From: Pseudohaliea sp964438205
GTDB taxonomy: Bacteria > Pseudomonadota > Gammaproteobacteria > Pseudomonadales > Halieaceae
Assembly: GCA_964438205.1 (NCBI GenBank)
Contig: CAYTJQ010000005.1
Span: 1 to 64,000 of the forward strand
Length of the DNA stretch: 64,000 nucleotides
Reading direction: 5' to 3'
This document shows positions 61,586 through 64,000 of this stretch, in pieces. Made by a program: the position numbers and the translations under genes. The notes below the pieces were generated by a model that was not told where the DNA came from, made no database searches, and saw nothing but the letters and a program-made list of their open reading frames with translations. Within the stretch, counting starts at the first letter, position 1; each line of letters starts with the position of its first letter.

Positions 61586-62344
61586 TCAGCGTTGCAGTTC
61601 GCCGTCGAGAACCAGGCGGAAGCCGCGGTCCGTCGGCGTCGCGAGCAGCGAAAGGGCGTCTGCCAGGGGCCCGGGCAGGGACCGTTCGCTGGTCAGGGTG
61701 AGATCGATGCGGTAGCGGCGCTCCGCCAGGGCCAGGGAGCCCGCGGCCTCCAGGGGACCCGTCAGCGTCACCACCTCGCCCTGCACGCCGCCGTTATCCC
61801 GGTCGGCAGCGGGAGCGAAGTCTACCGCGTAGCTGCCCAGGGCAAAACTGCTGCCGGGAGCATCCCAGGCCGCCCGCTCCCAGGTCAGGCGCCCTTCGAG
61901 GGCCTGCGGCAGGCCGTCGGCGAGGGCGAGGTGCGCCAGGTCGCCGGCGAGGCGGCCGCGCAGCGCGACCGGGACGACCTCCTTGAGCAGCGCGGCGTCC
62001 ACGGCGAAGCGCGCATCGCGCACCCGCAGGCGGTCACCGCCGCGCCAGGTCACGGTGCCGGCGAGGCGCTGGTCCGCCCAGGCGGCCTCGACCGTGGCGG
62101 TCGGGCGCGCCAGGAGCAGGGACAGGGGCGAGAGCTCCCAGCGCAGGCCGCCGAGATGGAAGTAGCCCCCCGGCGTGGCGACCAGCGCCCGGGCCGCCCG
62201 CCCCTGCCAGAGGGTACCGGCATAGCCGTCGGCGGCGATCAGCGACGGCGGCAGCAGCCAGCCGGCCAGGCGCGCCGGCAGCAGCACGACCGCGGCGAGC
62301 ACGCAGCCGAGCGCCAGCAGGGCGGGAACGAGGGCCTTGCGCAC
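61586..62344 (-). CDS. gspN: Type II secretion system protein N
   Basis: The 252-residue protein has one N-terminal membrane helix (about residues 5-30) and a periplasmic domain of GspN type (GTLWQGRAARALVATPGGYFHLGGLRWELSP near 43). Its exact job in the type II secretion machine is not known; it is found only in part of such systems. The start is GTG 62344, six bases after gspM. Downstream comes rubredoxin (17 bases), so the gsp operon may end there or run on. Confidence 0.88.
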   Translation of the reverse strand: MRKALVPALLALGCVLAAVVLLPARLAGWLLPPSLIAADGYAGTLWQGRAARALVATPGGYFHLGGLRWELSPLSLLLARPTATVEAAWADQRLAGTVTWRGGDRLRVRDARFAVDAALLKEVVPVALRGRLAGDLAHLALADGLPQALEGRLTWERAAWDAPGSSFALGSYAVDFAPAADRDNGGVQGEVVTLTGPLEAAGSLALAERRYRIDLTLTSERSLPGPLADALSLLATPTDRGFRLVLDGELQR

Positions 62345-62350
62345 GCGGCG

Positions 62351-62821
62351 TCAGCCGCCCTGGCCGAGGCGTACGGTGGCGTTGACCCGGCCCGGTGTAC
62401 CGGCCCGGCTGATGGCGACCTCGCCCACGATGACGCCCTCTTCGTTCTCGAGCCGGTGGAGCCAGGCGAGCAGGTCGTCGAAGGCCGCGGCCTCGAAGCG
62501 CACCTGCACCTCGCCGCGGCTGTTCGGCTGCAGGCGGCTGACGGCGAGGCCCGCAGCCCCGGTACTGCGGTTGATGAGCGCCACCAGGTTGCCGCGCTGG
62601 CCCGCGCCGTCGCCGCTCTCGCGGAGCGCGAGGATCTCGGACACCATGGCGTCGACCCGCTGCAGGACCACCGCGGTGGCGTCGTTGCGCTGGGCCATCT
62701 CGTTGCGCGCGTCCTGCAGTGGCGTCCACAGCAGCATCCAGCCCGCCCAGGCGATCACCGCCAGGGCCATGAGCAGCAGGCTCAGCTGCTCGCGCGGTGT
62801 AAAGCGTTCCAGCCAGCGCAT
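62351..62821 (-). CDS. gspM: Type II secretion system protein M
   Basis: The 156-residue protein has a short cytoplasmic start (MRWLERFTPREQ), one membrane helix (about residues 14-34) and a periplasmic ferredoxin-like domain with a coiled-coil first part. It pairs with GspL in the inner-membrane platform. ATG 62821 shares its A with the gspL TGA (TGATG), so the two are translationally coupled. Many of its overlapping frames are Arg-rich shadows. Confidence 0.9.
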   Translation of the reverse strand: MRWLERFTPREQLSLLLMALAVIAWAGWMLLWTPLQDARNEMAQRNDATAVVLQRVDAMVSEILALRESGDGAGQRGNLVALINRSTGAAGLAVSRLQPNSRGEVQVRFEAAAFDDLLAWLHRLENEEGVIVGEVAISRAGTPGRVNATVRLGQGG

Positions 62822-64000
62822 CAGCTGCTGCCTGCGACCCGGAGCCGCGCGCGCACGCCGTCGCCGTCGTTGGTACTGCTTTCCATCACCGCCTCGACCC
62901 CGGCGCCGGCCAGGCCGGCGCGGACCCGCTCGACGGCGCCGAAGTCCGGCGCCCGGATGTTCAGCCGCATCTCGCTGCCGCGCTGGCTGTAGTTGAGGCT
63001 CTCGATCGACGCGCCCCGCTGCCCGTCGATGACGGCGCCCACGCGCGCGAGCAGGCTGGTGAAGCCGCTGCCCTGGCCCGAGCCCTTGAGCGAGGCCAGC
63101 TGGCGGCGCAGCTGCGTTTCCGCGTCGACCACGGCACCGCGCGGATAGGCCTCCCGGTAGCTTTCCTGGATGGCCTCGCGCAGGGAGAGGTTCACGGCGC
63201 GCAGCTGGCGGTACTCGGCCGCGGTCGCCGCGAGCTGCAGTGCGAAGGCGACACCGAGCACCGCCGCCACCCGCTGCCACTGGGACCACCAGCGGCGCAG
63301 CGGCAGCCGCGGCGCGTATTCGCCCTGGCGGAGGTTGGGCCGGTGCGCGCCGCCGGCCTCGAGCCAGAGGGCCTGGGCAAAGCCGCCGCGCCGCCACTGG
63401 CAGCGCCCGGCGAGCGCCTCCGGGAGCAGGGCCGTATCCGCAGCCTGGTCTTCGCCATAGACCACGACCGCGCCGGGCGCCTCGTCGCCGGCAAGGAGGG
63501 CGGCGAGCAGCGGCGGCAGCAGGTCCCGTTCCACGGCCGTGCCGGCGCCCGCGCCGTGGCGCAGGAGCGCGCGATCGCCCTCGAGGAGCAGGCACCACTC
63601 GCCCGCCCGCCAGGGCAGGAGCAGCGGTTCCGGTGTCCAGCAGCTGATGGCGGGCAGCACCGCGAGCGCCTCGGCCCAGGCCGCCATGCGCTCGTGGCGG
63701 CAGAGCATCGCGGTGTAGTCGAGGTCGCCGCGATGGTGCGGGACCACGTGCAGTGCCTCGATGTCCTCGGCGACGGCTTCCTCGAGCATGAAAGGCAGCG
63801 ACGCGCGCAGGTGTTTCCTTTCTTCGGGCGTGACCGTGAGCTCGACCAGGCGCACATCCTCGCCGGGCGCGGCAAAAACCACCGCCTCCCGGCGCTCGGC
63901 GAGCAGTCCCGAGAGCCGCTCGGCAACGCCCGGCCCGCTCACGGGCACGGGCCCGTCGCTGTCACCGGCGCGGTACCAGTGGAGGTCGCCGCCGGCGAGG
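62821..64000 (-). CDS. gspL: Type II secretion system protein L, N-terminus beyond the window
   Basis: The frame is open from the window end at 64000 to TGA 62821, about 392 residues. The cytoplasmic actin-like part (VELTVTPEERKHLRASLPFMLEEAVAED) comes first, then a membrane helix (AAVLGVAFALQLAATAA region) and a periplasmic ferredoxin-like domain with NYSQRGSEMRLNIRAPDF. GspL links the ATPase GspE to GspM. A GTG at 63948 could start a shorter form, but sequence upstream (LHWYRAGDSDG) is still in the GspL N-terminal pattern, so the real start lies outside. Confidence 0.9.
   Translation of the reverse strand, partial: LAGGDLHWYRAGDSDGPVPVSGPGVAERLSGLLAERREAVVFAAPGEDVRLVELTVTPEERKHLRASLPFMLEEAVAEDIEALHVVPHHRGDLDYTAMLCRHERMAAWAEALAVLPAISCWTPEPLLLPWRAGEWCLLLEGDRALLRHGAGAGTAVERDLLPPLLAALLAGDEAPGAVVVYGEDQAADTALLPEALAGRCQWRRGGFAQALWLEAGGAHRPNLRQGEYAPRLPLRRWWSQWQRVAAVLGVAFALQLAATAAEYRQLRAVNLSLREAIQESYREAYPRGAVVDAETQLRRQLASLKGSGQGSGFTSLLARVGAVIDGQRGASIESLNYSQRGSEMRLNIRAPDFGAVERVRAGLAGAGVEAVMESSTNDGDGVRARLRVAGSS

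Overview
The window looks like chromosomal DNA of a high-GC gammaproteobacterium. The evidence is gene order. The run gyrA-serC-pheA-tyrA-aroA-cmk-rpsA-ihfB-lapA, with divergent mtaD-ubiG-mupP-yciK and a wbpK-wbpL-wbpM/comEA group nearby, matches the arrangement known from Pseudomonas and relatives. The rnm-yciO-scpA-scpB-rluB and yciB-yciI neighbourhoods are also gammaproteobacterial. Many GTG starts, dense GTGA/ATGA/TGATG start-stop overlaps, strong GC bias and unusually acidic protein tails (GyrA, ScpB) would fit an Ectothiorhodospiraceae-like or other halotolerant lineage, but that placement is inference. No rRNA, tRNA, CRISPR array, prophage or insertion sequence was recognised.

Layout. 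1-1300: an AT-richer edge with a truncated unknown gene, a DUF4386 membrane protein and about 370 bp without a gene. 1304-7573: a beta-lactamase-fold serine hydrolase, divergent from a MacA/MacB-type efflux system in four genes, then a GNAT acetyltransferase. 7574-14556: SulP transporter, tandem universal stress protein, beta-carbonic anhydrase, AEC transporter, FieF-type metal efflux, Tas aldo-keto reductase and a DUF6524 protein. Two 100-N scaffold gaps occur, at 7840-7939 and 15226-15325. The first is flanked by a 55-bp exact duplication and is probably an assembly artefact. 14588-21271 (minus strand): HIT protein, a gene cut by the second gap, a LysR remnant, a DHH phosphoesterase and the wbpM/wbpL/wbpK/comEA group. 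21543-32767 (minus): pyrF, lapA, ihfB, rpsA, cmk, aroA, tyrA, pheA, serC, gyrA. 33060-36617 (plus): mtaD, ubiG, mupP, yciK. 36633-40773 (minus): rluB, scpB, scpA, yciO, rnm. 40863-44741 (plus): yciB, yciI, an SH3 envelope protein, cyclophilin, pdxJ and a pseudouridine synthase. 44757-56688: sulfurtransferase, DUF2244, lipoprotein, rimO, rsmE, CBS protein, msrA, VWA and J-domain proteins, htpX-DUF1499-HtrA and cardiolipin synthase. 56720-64000 (minus): two sodium-coupled amino-acid transporters, aminopeptidase P, rubredoxin and the type II secretion genes gspN, gspM and gspL (the last cut by the window end).

How the genes work together. SerC, PheA, TyrA and AroA serve serine/B6 and aromatic amino acid synthesis, and PdxJ uses SerC-derived precursors for pyridoxal phosphate. 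GyrA, IHF-beta and ScpA/ScpB organise DNA; RpsA, RimO, RsmE, RluB and a second pseudouridine synthase serve the ribosome. WbpM, WbpK and WbpL would together make and transfer a 6-deoxy-HexNAc onto lipid carrier. HtpX, an HtrA-type protease, cyclophilin, YciB, cardiolipin synthase and Gsp proteins serve the envelope.

The most unusual feature is just upstream of rimO. Six tandem 14-bp repeats (46667-46750) form a chain of six five-codon mini-ORFs. Each overlaps the next by ATGA, and the last overlaps the rimO start. The only good ribosome-binding site precedes the first mini-ORF. A second 14-bp repeat with the same start-stop logic lies just upstream of the SH3 gene at 41950.
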